Positions 14,544 to 21,841 of a stretch of 40,756 nucleotides of DNA are shown piece by piece (the stretch's first letter is position 1; the number at the start of each line of letters is the position of its first letter). Made by a program: the position numbers and the translations under genes. Source of the DNA: a virus; the IMG/VR virus record IMGVR_UViG_3300036791_000915, positions 1 to 40,756 of that record. The stretch is one strand, 5' to 3'. The notes under the pieces are model-generated. The model saw only the letters and a list, made by a program, of their open reading frames with translations, did no database searches and was not told the DNA's origin.

Positions 14544-15037
14544 GCCGCTCCCCGCATCAGTTCGTCAGGCTTGACCCCGATGAGCTGGGCGATCCAGCCC
14601 ATGATCGCGTCCTTCGATTGCTGGAACTCGGTCTTGTCCATCCTGTCCGCCCCATGCATTCGCTGGCTCCGCGCCTTCCGCACCACTACGGTTAAGCCCC
14701 GCGCCACGACATGGGCGAACGCATCCTCGCCCCGCGCGTAGGCCGCGACCCGTAGCGCCGCCGCCCTGGAGCCGGCGTCGATGATCACCTCGCGCCGCCA
14801 GCCGGTGGCGATCAGCGCCGCTTTTCGCAAATGCTCGGGCGTCGGGTAGAGGTCCGCCAACGCCTCGGGCAGATTGTTCCACGCCTCGGCGATCCAGGCG
14901 AACTGATGCTCGTGAGAAATCCAGCTCCGCTCGGAGACCTCGTCGAGCCAGTAGCGGCGGCCGGCGACGAACGCCTTCTCGGCGTCTCGCGGCCTCGCCG
15001 GGATCATCGCAGAGCCGTTCCAAGTGAATTGCTGCAT
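14540..15037 (-). CDS. Conserved phage protein near recombination genes, unknown function
   Basis: A 165-residue protein. The sequence of motifs (an opening FTWNGSAMIPARP, GRRYWLDEVSERSWISHEHQFA, EAWNNLPE, YPTPEHLRKAALIATGW, then MDKTEFQQSKDAIMGWIAQLIGV) matches a protein type I recall as widespread in proteobacterial prophages close to recombination and NinB-like genes. Its biochemical role is not known to me. Overlaps the next gene by four bases. Confidence 0.7.
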   Translation of the reverse strand: MQQFTWNGSAMIPARPRDAEKAFVAGRRYWLDEVSERSWISHEHQFAWIAEAWNNLPEALADLYPTPEHLRKAALIATGWRREVIIDAGSRAAALRVAAYARGEDAFAHVVARGLTVVVRKARSQRMHGADRMDKTEFQQSKDAIMGWIAQLIGVKPDELMRGAA

Positions 15038-15379
15038 TTACGCCATCCTGTGGTGGTCGGCGTGATGCTTCCGACAAAGCCATTCGACTTTGAGCGGCTG
15101 GCCATAATCGGGATGGTGCATCTCGGCGAAGCCGCCGCAGACGCGACAGGGTTCGCGCGTCAACTTGCCGCGCTTCAGATATTGGTGGGCGTAGGACCGG
15201 CAATTATCTTTGCGTCTTTGCTCGACAGTGGGCCGGTGCGTTTTTCGCCACTGGCGCATGTACTCCCGACTGTAGGCGGCGCGTTTCGCCTTCCGCTCAC
15301 GCGTGTCTTCCGGCCCTATTTCACGTGAAATAGGCAGCGGCTTCCATGATCCTTGCGCTGTGAACATAAAACATTGCAT
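15038..15379 (-). CDS. HNH/zinc-type small endonuclease-like protein
   Basis: About 113 residues. C-terminal PCRVCGG, MHHPDY and WLCRKHHADHH form a compact Cys2-His zinc/HNH-like site; the middle is strongly basic (KAKRAAYSREYMRQWRKTHRP). ATG at 15379 is chosen because GAGG lies at a usable distance; TTG at 15388 and ATG at 15367 are alternatives. The YMR-type basic helix recurs in the small zinc proteins at 23559 and 24486. DNA cleavage or binding is likely. Confidence 0.7.
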   Translation of the reverse strand: MQCFMFTAQGSWKPLPISREIGPEDTRERKAKRAAYSREYMRQWRKTHRPTVEQRRKDNCRSYAHQYLKRGKLTREPCRVCGGFAEMHHPDYGQPLKVEWLCRKHHADHHRMA

Positions 15380-15422
15380 GGGCGTCAAGCCTCGTCAGTG
15401 GGCGTCAGCCAGGGTTAAGGGG

Positions 15423-16049
15423 TTAGGCCGCCTTCTGGTACGAGCGCCAGAGCCGGTCGAGCTTCTGCTCCAGCTCCTTGATGAAGGCGGCGATCTCGCG
15501 CTCCAGCTCGGCGATCAGCTTCGCGTCGCGGTGGACGCGCCTGTCCCAGAACTGCATTCTCGGCGGAAAGTCCGGGTTGAACGAGACGTAGTCGCACCAC
15601 TGGCGCTCGGGACAGCACGCCATTTGCCATTGCATCTGGACGAGGTGATCGCTGCTGATGACCCCGTTAATGAGTGTATCGAGATGCGCGGCGGCGAGAG
15701 GAGCTTTGATCTCGACCAGGCCGGCCGCTCCGATCAGCCCATCGGGCGAGGCGTGCGAACCAACGACGAACGGATGGGGAACCAAGCCGACTTCTTCGAC
15801 CTCGACGCCCTTGATCAGTGCATAGGTCAGCCGGGCGTCCGGCTCGCGCGCCGTTCCTTGCTGCATTGCGAAGGTCTTCGGGATCTCGACCGGCTTCATG
15901 GTCAGGCGCTCCAGGACCTTGTTGGCCATCAGGGTGGAGCGATCGGCGCTATAGCCGCCGCTCTTGATCTTGCGCACGACGCTGGGAGCGTCGGACGCCC
16001 CGATCGAGCCGCATCTTGCCAGCCTCCATTCTTCAGTTCCCTGGAGCAT
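15423..16049 (-). CDS. YqaJ-type (lambda-exonuclease-like) phage exonuclease
   Basis: A 208-residue nuclease that would resect double-stranded DNA 5' to 3' to give single strands for the annealase. Motifs: an N-terminal QGTEEWRLARCGSIGASD block, E69 in GTAREP, D103 in SPDGLIG and E113-I-K115, the metal-binding set of this fold, followed by a downstream helix with Gln (QMQWQMACC). Slightly short but complete. The gene overlaps ERF by 17 bases, the usual pairing of exonuclease and annealase. Confidence 0.88.
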   Translation of the reverse strand: MLQGTEEWRLARCGSIGASDAPSVVRKIKSGGYSADRSTLMANKVLERLTMKPVEIPKTFAMQQGTAREPDARLTYALIKGVEVEEVGLVPHPFVVGSHASPDGLIGAAGLVEIKAPLAAAHLDTLINGVISSDHLVQMQWQMACCPERQWCDYVSFNPDFPPRMQFWDRRVHRDAKLIAELEREIAAFIKELEQKLDRLWRSYQKAA

Positions 16050-16842
16050 GCTTGCGCGCCTTCTCTGCTTTTGCCAGGACCAGGACTTCCTTAGCCCGCG
16101 TGAACTGGTCGAGGTTCATGTCGCTGACGGCGTTGACGCCGACGAGTCGCATGAGCGTCGATTGGCTGCGGCCGGTCGCCTCGATCAGATCCTCCAGTTC
16201 GGCGGCCTGGGCTTCGCTGATCCTGGCCGAGGTCCCGCCAGCCGCGCGCCCATCGTCGTCGACGCCCGCGGCGAGACCGACCGCGGCGCGGAGCGAATAG
16301 CGCTGCAGGTAGGTCAAGGCCGATCCCAGGGCCTGCACCATCGACATGCCGGTCGAGCCCTGATCGACGGCGCCGACCAGGCGGGTGCGCTCGCTGTGGC
16401 CGCCATTGTGGCTGACGATGCAGGTGACGGCGATCTCGGCGCCGGTCTGCTCGATCGAGAAGCGGTAGGAAAGCCCGTGCTCGGCGAACACCGGATCGAT
16501 AGTCCTGGCGACGTCGGCGAAGGTTTCGTATTTGTAGCGGGTGCGTCCTTTGGCGCTGGTGAAATCGACGTCGCGGGTCTTCAGAACCGGCTCGATCTGA
16601 CCCTTGGCCAGGCTGATGGCGGCATTGAAGGCGCGCTCGGCGGCGCGATCCTCCTCGCTGCGGCGGGCCGCGAGCAGCCGGTCGAACACGTCCATGTTGA
16701 GTTGCGGATTGGCGGCGAGCCGCTCGATCATGGCGAGCAGGCCGCCCCCGGCCTCGGCAGGGGGAACACTTGGCGGGGCCGGGGGCGCAGCGACCGACTG
16801 GTGAGGGACCTCGGCCGCTGATTGATTGTCGCTCAATTTCAT
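16033..16842 (-). CDS. erf: ERF-family single-strand annealing protein
   Basis: A 269-residue recombinase-mediator. After a Pro/Ala-rich leader (1-35), residues 62-205 follow the ERF pattern: AFNAAISLAKGQI, YKYETFADVARTIDP, GLSYRFSIEQ, then GSALTYLQRYSLRAAVGL (173-190) and the acidic DDDG (195-198). In the family it anneals single strands and helps circularise phage DNA. First gene of the leftward operon. AGGAGG directly touches the ATG; TTG at codon 3 would have normal spacing, so the true start could be two codons later. Confidence 0.88.
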   Translation of the reverse strand: MKLSDNQSAAEVPHQSVAAPPAPPSVPPAEAGGGLLAMIERLAANPQLNMDVFDRLLAARRSEEDRAAERAFNAAISLAKGQIEPVLKTRDVDFTSAKGRTRYKYETFADVARTIDPVFAEHGLSYRFSIEQTGAEIAVTCIVSHNGGHSERTRLVGAVDQGSTGMSMVQALGSALTYLQRYSLRAAVGLAAGVDDDGRAAGGTSARISEAQAAELEDLIEATGRSQSTLMRLVGVNAVSDMNLDQFTRAKEVLVLAKAEKARKHAPGN

Positions 16843-16928
16843 CCTCCTGCAAAGGGCAGATGTTGGCCGCGCGCCATCGGCCTGTCAACCACCCAGGACT
16901 TTCATCCACAAGTATTCGCATGTCTGGC

Positions 16929-16982
16929 TGTTAAACGTTTTACCAGATTGCAGCAGGGACAATGGTTGTTAAATGTTTAACA
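16929..16982. promoter_or_regulatory. Two operator-like palindromes before the early operon
   Basis: TGTTAAACGTTTTACC at 16929-16944 and the perfect 7+2+7 palindrome TGTTAAATGTTTAACA at 16967-16982, 38 bases apart centre to centre. Both belong to the family found at 24256-24355 beside the XRE repressor. They lie in the divergent region between ERF (-) and the HTH gene (+), where a repressor could block both promoters. Confidence 0.75.
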
Positions 16983-16984
16983 AG

Positions 16985-17005
16985 GTGTTGGCATGTTGCC
17001 AACAC
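16985..17005. promoter_or_regulatory. 21-base palindrome, copy 3 (divergent early region)
   Basis: Perfect arms GTGTTGGC and GCCAACAC around the spacer ATGTT. It starts two bases after the second TGTTAAA-type operator, so two different palindromic sites abut in this control region. It is 82 bases upstream of the HTH gene start. Confidence 0.75.
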
Positions 17006-17086
17006 TTTGGCCCGTCGCGCCGTCATCTTGTGGATAGCGCAACTATTCGCTTGACGCGCGGGCGCACTGCCCTCAATTATAGTCAG

Positions 17087-17398
17087 ATGCCAAGAGCCCC
17101 CTATAAAGCCCCGCCTCGCGGACCACGACTCGATGAGTTGATCGCGCTCAGAAAGGCGCGCCATCCGAACCTCAAGACCAGCGGTTTCGCCCATGTCCTC
17201 GGCGTCACCAGGCTGCACCTGACCTCGATCGAGTCCGGCCGTCGCAAGCCCTCGATGCAATTGGCGCTGCGCTGGCTGACGGCGCTCGGCCCAGGGGCGC
17301 GAATGAGCATGTTCGGGCCGCTGCCGCTGGTCGAAGAGCGCATTCGCGCCATCAAGCATCTCCAACGCAATTTGCCGGAAATCTGGAAAGCAGCCTGA
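17087..17398 (+). CDS. XRE-like helix-turn-helix regulator
   Basis: A 103-residue protein. RLDELIALRKARHP, then SGFAHVLGVTRLHLTSIESGRRKPS has the spacing of a Cro/CI-type helix-turn-helix, with the IESGRRKPS loop typical of XRE proteins. It faces the early operon across a region holding two kinds of palindromes and so is a candidate Cro- or activator-like partner of the repressor at 23866. ATG at 17087 begins the first recognisable segment; no clear ribosome site. TTGACG at 17051 and TATAGT at 17078 are too far apart for a standard promoter. Confidence 0.72.
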   Translation: MPRAPYKAPPRGPRLDELIALRKARHPNLKTSGFAHVLGVTRLHLTSIESGRRKPSMQLALRWLTALGPGARMSMFGPLPLVEERIRAIKHLQRNLPEIWKAA

Positions 17399-17400
17399 GG

Positions 17401-17847
17401 ATGGGCGTCGTGCGGCGACAGGAAAATATTGCGCCGTGTCAAGACATCGAGCCCGCTCGTCCAGATCTGTTCAGCCGCCGGCCGCGCGACGGCAATGCCG
17501 AGGCCCGGCGTCAGGCGGCGATTGTCGATTATGTCCGCTGGGTCGCGCCTGACGTCGTCATCTGGGCGGTCCCCAATGGAGGCTGGCGCACCAAGGCCGA
17601 GGCTGCGAGGCTCAAGTGGGTTGGCGTTCTGGCCGGCGTGCTCGATCTTTCCTTGGCGCTGCCCAACGGCCGCTCGGCCTATTGGGAGACCAAGACCGCC
17701 CATGGCCGCCTGAGCAGCGACCAGTTCGCCTTCATCAGGCGGCTTGAGGGCATCGGCCATACCTGGGCAGTGGTGCGCGGAATTGAAGACGCGCGCTTCG
17801 AACTCGCCCGCCTCGGCGTCAAGACGAAGGAGGTGCTAATGAAGTGA
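17401..17847 (+). CDS. VRR-NUC domain nuclease
   Basis: A 148-residue PD-(D/E)XK-type nuclease. The conserved core runs from VPNGGWRT (57-64) and GVLAGVLDLSLAL with D82, to YWETKTAHGRLSSDQ with E96, K98 and Q108, the expected metal-binding and catalytic residues. Stand-alone phage VRR-NUC proteins cut branched or flap DNA, probably Holliday-junction-like structures. Two bases separate it from the HTH gene. A strong hairpin directly follows its stop. Confidence 0.85.
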   Translation: MGVVRRQENIAPCQDIEPARPDLFSRRPRDGNAEARRQAAIVDYVRWVAPDVVIWAVPNGGWRTKAEAARLKWVGVLAGVLDLSLALPNGRSAYWETKTAHGRLSSDQFAFIRRLEGIGHTWAVVRGIEDARFELARLGVKTKEVLMK

Positions 17848-17848
17848 A

Positions 17849-17882
17849 CCTGGGCGGCGCGTATGGCCGAACGCCGCCCAGG
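17849..17882 (+). terminator. Strong hairpin after the VRR-NUC gene
   Basis: CCTGGGCGGCG (17849-17859) and CGCCGCCCAGG (17872-17882) form an 11-base perfect GC-rich stem with a 12-base loop, one base after the TGA. There is no T-run, so it may act as a Rho-dependent or transcript-protecting structure rather than a classic terminator. Confidence 0.6.
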
Positions 17883-17960
17883 CCCAGATGGTGAGGAAGC
17901 TTTAGGCAGCACAACCTCTCCCCGGCCATAGCAGATATTCGTGAAAACTCCAAGACGCCT

Positions 17961-18346
17961 GTTCCTGGAGAACGAAGACATGCAGGTTTCGTCCCCTTGC
18001 ACGGCAGGGCCTACGGGTTGTGCTCAAGTACTCGGCGAAACCCCAGCGCATGGTGCGCCAATCAGTCGCCGTCGGTTTGTGAGACAGCGGGGCGATCTGG
18101 TCAACAAGTCGGTACCGTGGGGCCTCTGCAACCGACAGCGTGGTGCGAAATCCCGGAGCGCCAGGCAGAGCGGGGGGCGGCAATCCCTCCGAAACAGTAG
18201 CGGGAAACCTTGGTGGCGTAACCCGGCTGGCCAAGGGCTCGAATGCAGGGAAATGCAGTCGGGCAGCGCGACAACCCTGGCTAACCGCCGGGGCTATGTC
18301 GTGCTCTGCCCGCAGCAGGGGAGTTTCGGTGGCCGTTGGCCACCGA
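17961..18346 (+). ncRNA. Candidate large structured RNA (about 390 bases)
   Basis: The 552 bases between 17848 and 18399 hold no credible gene, but many stems: GTTC/GAAC (17961/17970), GCGCA/TGCGC (18046/18054), GTCGGTT/AACCGAC (18071/18130), CCTTGG/CCAAGG near 18208, a compound stem CGGGCAG/CTGCCCG (18260/18306) enclosing CGACA/TGTCG and CCC/GGG, and a perfect 9-base stem TCGGTGGCC/GGCCACCGA (18326/18338). Short GAAA and GGAAA loops occur between. It is flanked by genes on the + strand. It does not match tRNA, tmRNA, RNase P RNA or 6S as I know them. Function unknown; folding support is by eye only. Confidence 0.4.
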
Positions 18347-18399
18347 TCTGGTGGCTAGTGATCAGAGTCGCGCGAGGCGAAAATATAGGAACCCAGAAG

Positions 18400-18603
18400 A
18401 TGTTTTTGAACATTCCGAAGACGGTTCTCGATCGCATGACCAAGGACGAGGTGCGGCGCCTGTTGGCTGAGATGAGAGATGAACTGGAGGTCTTCGAGGG
18501 CTGGAACGAGGACCGGCGTGAGATCGTTGCGGCGGCGCCGCCATGGCAGGAGTCGCCGCCCCCGAAGTCATTGGACGATTACGGCAAGATGCGCGTGCGG
18601 TGA
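18400..18603 (+). CDS. Small acidic helical protein, unknown function
   Basis: A 67-residue protein with AGGA upstream of the ATG. It is made of helices (PKTVLDRMTKDEVRRLLAEMRDEL) with an acidic face and a Pro-rich tail. A much longer frame continues upstream through the structured non-coding stretch, but its composition is not protein-like, so the start at 18400 is preferred. Overlaps the next gene at TGATG. Confidence 0.6.
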   Translation: MFLNIPKTVLDRMTKDEVRRLLAEMRDELEVFEGWNEDRREIVAAAPPWQESPPPKSLDDYGKMRVR

Positions 18604-18842
18604 TGGCGAAATGCCAATACTGCGGTGAGGACAACGCCAGCCCGCATACCTGTCCCTGGAACAAGGATGAGACGGCTTTGAGGTCGCGACAGTTGTCCCT
18701 CTGGGGCGCGCCGCGAAAACGGTGGCGGAAGCGGCAAAGGCGCGTGACTCACAAGCCGTCTTCGCGCGGGCTCCCGACGGTTGGCGTGGACGTAAAGGCG
18801 CTGGGGCCGCTTTATGACGGTCTCGAGCCGCCGTGGCTTTGA
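18603..18842 (+). CDS. Small basic zinc-finger protein
   Basis: A 79-residue protein with MAKCQYCGEDNASPHTC at the N-terminus (CxxC, then His and Cys, a small zinc knuckle) and a strongly basic middle (APRKRWRKRQRRVTHK). ATG overlaps the preceding TGA. Likely binds nucleic acid. Part of the rightward group of small genes 18400-19444. Confidence 0.65.
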   Translation: MAKCQYCGEDNASPHTCPWNKDETALRSRQLSLWGAPRKRWRKRQRRVTHKPSSRGLPTVGVDVKALGPLYDGLEPPWL

Positions 18843-18845
18843 CCC

Positions 18846-19151
18846 ATGCCTGAGGTCCGCTCGGTCCTGCGCGATGGCGCATTCGAGGCGATCGTGGAGA
18901 CCGCGAGCATGGCCGAGAGCTACGTGCGTTCATTGTCGGAGGCGGCGTTTCGCGGCGACCAGGCGACCGTCCGCGGCCACCTCGAGCAATTGCGCCTGTG
19001 CTGCATTGCGATGATCCAGACATACAACGTTTATTTGGAGGGAAAGACGGATGATGAAAACGCCCGACGAGCGGACGGTCATGGAAACTCTGGCGCACCT
19101 CATCCGCCTCAAAGAGCGCTACGTGCGTCAGCCGGTGAGATTGAGCGCTGA
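18846..19151 (+). CDS. Small helical protein, unknown function
   Basis: A 101-residue protein four bases after the zinc gene. Residues 1-70 are clearly helical and amphipathic (EAIVETASMAESYVRSLSEAAFRG, VRGHLEQLRLCCIAMIQTYNVY). The last 30 residues are less protein-like and overlap the next gene in another frame by about 100 bases, so a true end closer to 19050 with a frameshift cannot be excluded. No family recognised. Confidence 0.55.
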   Translation: MPEVRSVLRDGAFEAIVETASMAESYVRSLSEAAFRGDQATVRGHLEQLRLCCIAMIQTYNVYLEGKTDDENARRADGHGNSGAPHPPQRALRASAGEIER

Positions 19152-19257
19152 GGCCCTGAGATCGATGGGGAGGCGAAGGGATGGTCAAGACGTGGCCGGA
19201 ACCAAATCTTCGAACGACAACGGTCAGGATCAGCGACCCGGCGATGGAGTGGCATGA
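19051..19257 (+). CDS. Small protein overlapping both neighbours, unknown function
   Basis: A 68-residue product with a strong GGAGGG ribosome site and two ATG codons in a row. The first half is helical and basic (VMETLAHLIRLKERYVRQPVRL); the second half is hydrophilic. It overlaps the previous gene by about 100 bases and the next by 77, each in a different frame, a dense arrangement of three staggered genes. Confidence 0.55.
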   Translation: MMKTPDERTVMETLAHLIRLKERYVRQPVRLSAEALRSMGRRRDGQDVAGTKSSNDNGQDQRPGDGVA

Positions 19258-19444
19258 GGTCGATCTGAATGACCTGCTGGGCTGCTGCAAGCGCGAACTG
19301 GCCTTCCGTCAGCGCTGTTATCCGCGCTGGATCGAAAAGGGGACGATCAGTCCGGCGAAGGCGGCGAGGGAGATCGAGCAGATGGGCTCGGTCTGCGACT
19401 TTCTCATTCACTGTGTGTTCAAGGCTGTCACGCGGGCGCGCTAA
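19181..19444 (+). CDS. Small phage protein with RYPRW-type helix motif
   Basis: An 87-residue protein with a GGAGG site. The segment ELAFRQRCYPRWIEKGTISPAKAAREIEQM is a pattern I recall from many small alphaproteobacterial phage proteins (a helix of about 12, then YPRWV, a Gly turn, then a second helix ending in EI..M). Function unknown. It ends the rightward group; the next genes are on the opposite strand and converge on it. Confidence 0.7.
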   Translation: MVKTWPEPNLRTTTVRISDPAMEWHEVDLNDLLGCCKRELAFRQRCYPRWIEKGTISPAKAAREIEQMGSVCDFLIHCVFKAVTRAR

Positions 19445-19457
19445 AGCACGCGCGGAC

Positions 19458-19655
19458 CTACTTGGCCTTGGGCGGATTAGCCTGGCGCTGCGTCTCGGTC
19501 ATCGCGCCGCGCTTCACGCCCTGCTTGGTCGCTTGCAGAGTGCCGGCCTTGAGATTTCCCGACTTTTGCATGGCGCTGACCGCTACGGCCCAGGGGTTGC
19601 TCACGCCGCCCCGCGCCTTGATCTTGCTCACCGCTCTGTCGAGGATCTTCGGCAT
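19458..19655 (-). CDS. Small basic phage protein (DUF6496-like), likely virion-associated
   Basis: A 65-residue protein with GAGG before ATG 19655. It reads MPKILDRAVSKIKARGG, then NPWAVAVSAMQKSGNLKAGT, then TKQGVKRGAMT: a pattern known from short phage proteins (compare DUF6496-like), in which a Lys/Arg-rich helix is followed by an A.A.LQKSG motif. Placed last in the leftward virion-like cassette 19458-21716. Confidence 0.65.
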   Translation of the reverse strand: MPKILDRAVSKIKARGGVSNPWAVAVSAMQKSGNLKAGTLQATKQGVKRGAMTETQRQANPPKAK

Positions 19656-19665
19656 GTTCAAAACC

Positions 19666-20697
19666 TCATGTCCAGCGGCCACCAGCTATGGTTCGCGTCC
19701 AATCTGGTCGATGGACCGCGCTGGCGAGCTGGGCGCCACTAAGCTGGAGCGGATCTTTGCCAAGCGGCGCGTTGACGCCCGCCACGGGATACCCGGTGAT
19801 GTCAAATGGCATGAACGGCCCGCCAGGAGTTGTGGACTTGCCATACGGGAACTGGCCGGGGCGCATGCCGCCGCCCCGCGCCATCGGCCCAGGCACCGGC
19901 TGGCGCATGTAGCCCTGCGGCGCCAGCATCGCCGCAGTCTGAGGCCCGCCGAAATTCGCGGCGGTGTAAATCGGCGCATTGCGCCCTGCCATGCCGCCGC
20001 CGGTCTGATACTGGATCGGAATGAAGCGATCGCTGTTGGCGGTCACGCCCTCCATGCTCTGGCCGCCGACGCTGCGCGGATTGACGGCAGGCGTTCGCGC
20101 GCTGACTGGCTGGACGTTGGCGGCAGGGGCGTTGGCATCGATCGGCGTGCCGCCAGCGTTGCCGACACTGGGTCCTGGATTGCGCGGGAAGGCCATCGCG
20201 CCTGTCCCGACATACTGACTCGGTGGCGCTGGAGGATTGCGTGGGAAGCCCATTGCGCCGCTGCCGACATAGCCGGGCTGGCCATTGCCCACCATCGGGC
20301 CAGGCGGGATGTCGCTGGCGCCGGTCAGGGGTCCGGCCGGCTGGGCGTTGGCGAAACGGCTTACCGGCTGCACCGAGGCGTTCCGGCCCAGGGGATCGGG
20401 GCCGTCGGTCTGAGGCATGACCGTGCCGACTGGCGCGGCTGGCGCATTGCCGGGGAGCTGCATCGGCGCGCCTGTCGCCTGATTTGCCCCCAGTGTTCCG
20501 GCGATTGCATCGCCGATGCTGGACTGCGCCTGCTGCATCGCGGCCTGCTGCACCGCCTGCGGGCCGAACATCGAAGAGAGATACTGCAGCCAGCCCATGC
20601 CGGCCGATCCGGGCGCAGGCGGTCCTGGCGGCGCTCCCGGCTGAGGCTGGCCGCCGCGCAGCCAGGGCAAAACGTCGTTGATGTCGGTGTAAGCCAT
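19666..20697 (-). CDS. Pro/Gly/Gln-rich virion-like protein on the reverse strand
   Basis: A 343-residue protein of the same low-charge Gly/Pro/Ala/Asn style as the late virion proteins at 3331-8300. Within residues 140-190 a short repeat appears: YVGSGAMGFPRNP and YVGTGAMAFPRNP. No catalytic motif. A longer open frame on the + strand covers the same bases but is Arg-rich and has no ribosome site. Although virion-like, it is transcribed opposite to the late operon, with the Ig-like gene directly upstream. Confidence 0.65.
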   Translation of the reverse strand: MAYTDINDVLPWLRGGQPQPGAPPGPPAPGSAGMGWLQYLSSMFGPQAVQQAAMQQAQSSIGDAIAGTLGANQATGAPMQLPGNAPAAPVGTVMPQTDGPDPLGRNASVQPVSRFANAQPAGPLTGASDIPPGPMVGNGQPGYVGSGAMGFPRNPPAPPSQYVGTGAMAFPRNPGPSVGNAGGTPIDANAPAANVQPVSARTPAVNPRSVGGQSMEGVTANSDRFIPIQYQTGGGMAGRNAPIYTAANFGGPQTAAMLAPQGYMRQPVPGPMARGGGMRPGQFPYGKSTTPGGPFMPFDITGYPVAGVNAPLGKDPLQLSGAQLASAVHRPDWTRTIAGGRWT

Positions 20698-20709
20698 GAA
20701 GCCGCTCCG

Positions 20710-21297
20710 TTAAGGCACCGGACCAACCGGGGCCGCGCCGGCCTGCGTGTCGCCATACGGGTTCTGGGCGTTGATCATGCAGCCGATCAAGAACGTATGG
20801 TCAGCGGCGGTGAGGACATAGGTCGAGGCGGTCGCGCCGAAGATCGGCGCGCTGGCGCGCAGCCACTGGTAGCTGTAGCTGATCGGCGCAACGCCGGTCC
20901 AGGTTCCGGTGGTGACGGTCAGTGTCGATCCAACCGTGACCGTGCCGCTTATTGCCGGAGCCGCGGTCACCTGCGGCGGCAGCGGCATCGCGCCCGCCAG
21001 CGTCGACAGGGCCGCGCCCATCTGCGCCGCAGTTAGCGCATGGCCGCCATAGCCCTTGTTGACCACCAGCGCGATCTCGAGACTGAGCTGGGCGCTCGGC
21101 GTGGAGGCTTGCTTCTTGCCGGGATGATTGGCTGCCGCCGGCTCCATCAGCCGCACCGGCTGGCTCACCGTGTCGGCGGCGACCGAGGTCGCCATCGAGG
21201 AAAGCACGCCATTGATCGCGCTCGCGCTCATTCCGCCGTAGGCCTGCTTGCAGCGCAACGCCACCTGGCCGGAAAAGTCGGTGATCGTCATCGGCAT
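20710..21297 (-). CDS. Virion-like protein with Ig-like C-terminal domain
   Basis: A 195-residue protein from ATG 21297 (GGGAG at a good distance). The N-terminal two thirds hold two related helical motifs, FSGQVALRCKQAYGGMSASAIN and LSLEIALVVNKGYGGHALTAAQ, an internal repeat. From about residue 115 comes a typical phage/bacterial Ig-like fold: SGTVTVGSTLTVTTGTWTG, SYSYQWLR, and YVLTAADHTFLIGCMINAQN. Such domains decorate capsids or tails and can bind cell surface sugars. Confidence 0.7.
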   Translation of the reverse strand: MPMTITDFSGQVALRCKQAYGGMSASAINGVLSSMATSVAADTVSQPVRLMEPAAANHPGKKQASTPSAQLSLEIALVVNKGYGGHALTAAQMGAALSTLAGAMPLPPQVTAAPAISGTVTVGSTLTVTTGTWTGVAPISYSYQWLRASAPIFGATASTYVLTAADHTFLIGCMINAQNPYGDTQAGAAPVGPVP

Positions 21298-21302
21298 CGG
21301 CG

Positions 21303-21716
21303 TCACTCCCGCTTGGTTGGCGGGGCGACTCCAGGCACCTGCTTCTTCTCGCCGCTCTTGACAAATGCGCCGCCCCCAGCCAGCGCGGCCTTCTCGAACT
21401 TCGGCCGCTCGGCCGCGGGACGCTCGTCGACGGCCTCGTCCCATTTCTCCAGCCCGTGCGCCTCGATCCAGGCGGAACGCGCCCGCTGCTCGACCGCGAT
21501 CGGCATGCTGTCGGCATAGACGCCCTCGGGCGCTTTTTCGGAGCGCGGATCGAGCGAAGGCTCAGGGCTCCAGTCAGGGGCAGGCTTGGCCTCGGGAGGC
21601 GGCGGCTCCCATCGCGGCGGAACCGCGCCTGGCGCAAGGCCGGCCTCGGGCTCGGCTGGAGGCGCAGCAGGGGGCGGCGTCGTGGGTTTGGAAGGGGTAT
21701 GCGGCGTCGTGGCCAT
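21303..21716 (-). CDS. Pro-rich protein of the reverse-strand virion cassette
   Basis: A 137-residue protein. Residues 1-60 are almost wholly Pro, Ala, Glu and Thr, a flexible arm; the second half contains AVEQRARSAWIEAHGLEKWDEAVDERPA, a likely folded helical part. It ends six bases before the Ig-like gene. First gene of the cassette after a - strand terminator. Function unknown. Confidence 0.6.
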   Translation of the reverse strand: MATTPHTPSKPTTPPPAAPPAEPEAGLAPGAVPPRWEPPPPEAKPAPDWSPEPSLDPRSEKAPEGVYADSMPIAVEQRARSAWIEAHGLEKWDEAVDERPAAERPKFEKAALAGGGAFVKSGEKKQVPGVAPPTKRE

Positions 21717-21755
21717 GTCAGTTCCTCATGGATGCTGACCGGGTTTACTAGCACG

Positions 21756-21785
21756 AAAAAAGGCCGGGTGGGAATGAACCCGGCC
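21756..21785 (-). terminator. Intrinsic terminator, - strand
   Basis: GGCCGGGT (21762-21769) pairs with ACCCGGCC (21778-21785) around an 8-base loop; read on the - strand the stem is followed by six T. It separates 21842-22078 from the leftward virion cassette. Confidence 0.85.
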
Positions 21786-21841
21786 TCAGTCTTCATCACA
21801 CACACGATGCGAGGGTCCCTGGGCGGGACACAAGCCGAAGC

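Noticed and set aside
16985-17005. Sigma-54 promoter reading of the TTGGCA...TTGCC sequence
   Set aside because: GG and GC are 6 bases apart instead of 10, and the four copies are symmetrical, so a palindromic site explains them better.
17941-18399. Upstream extension of the 18400 frame through the structured stretch
   Set aside because: Composition is not protein-like (Ser/Arg/Gly/Gln random mix) and a ribosome site precedes 18400.
19462-21036. A 524-codon + strand frame opposite the reverse virion cassette
   Set aside because: Arg/Ala-rich, no ribosome site, while the - strand frames have sensible phage-like composition, ribosome sites and an Ig-like domain.
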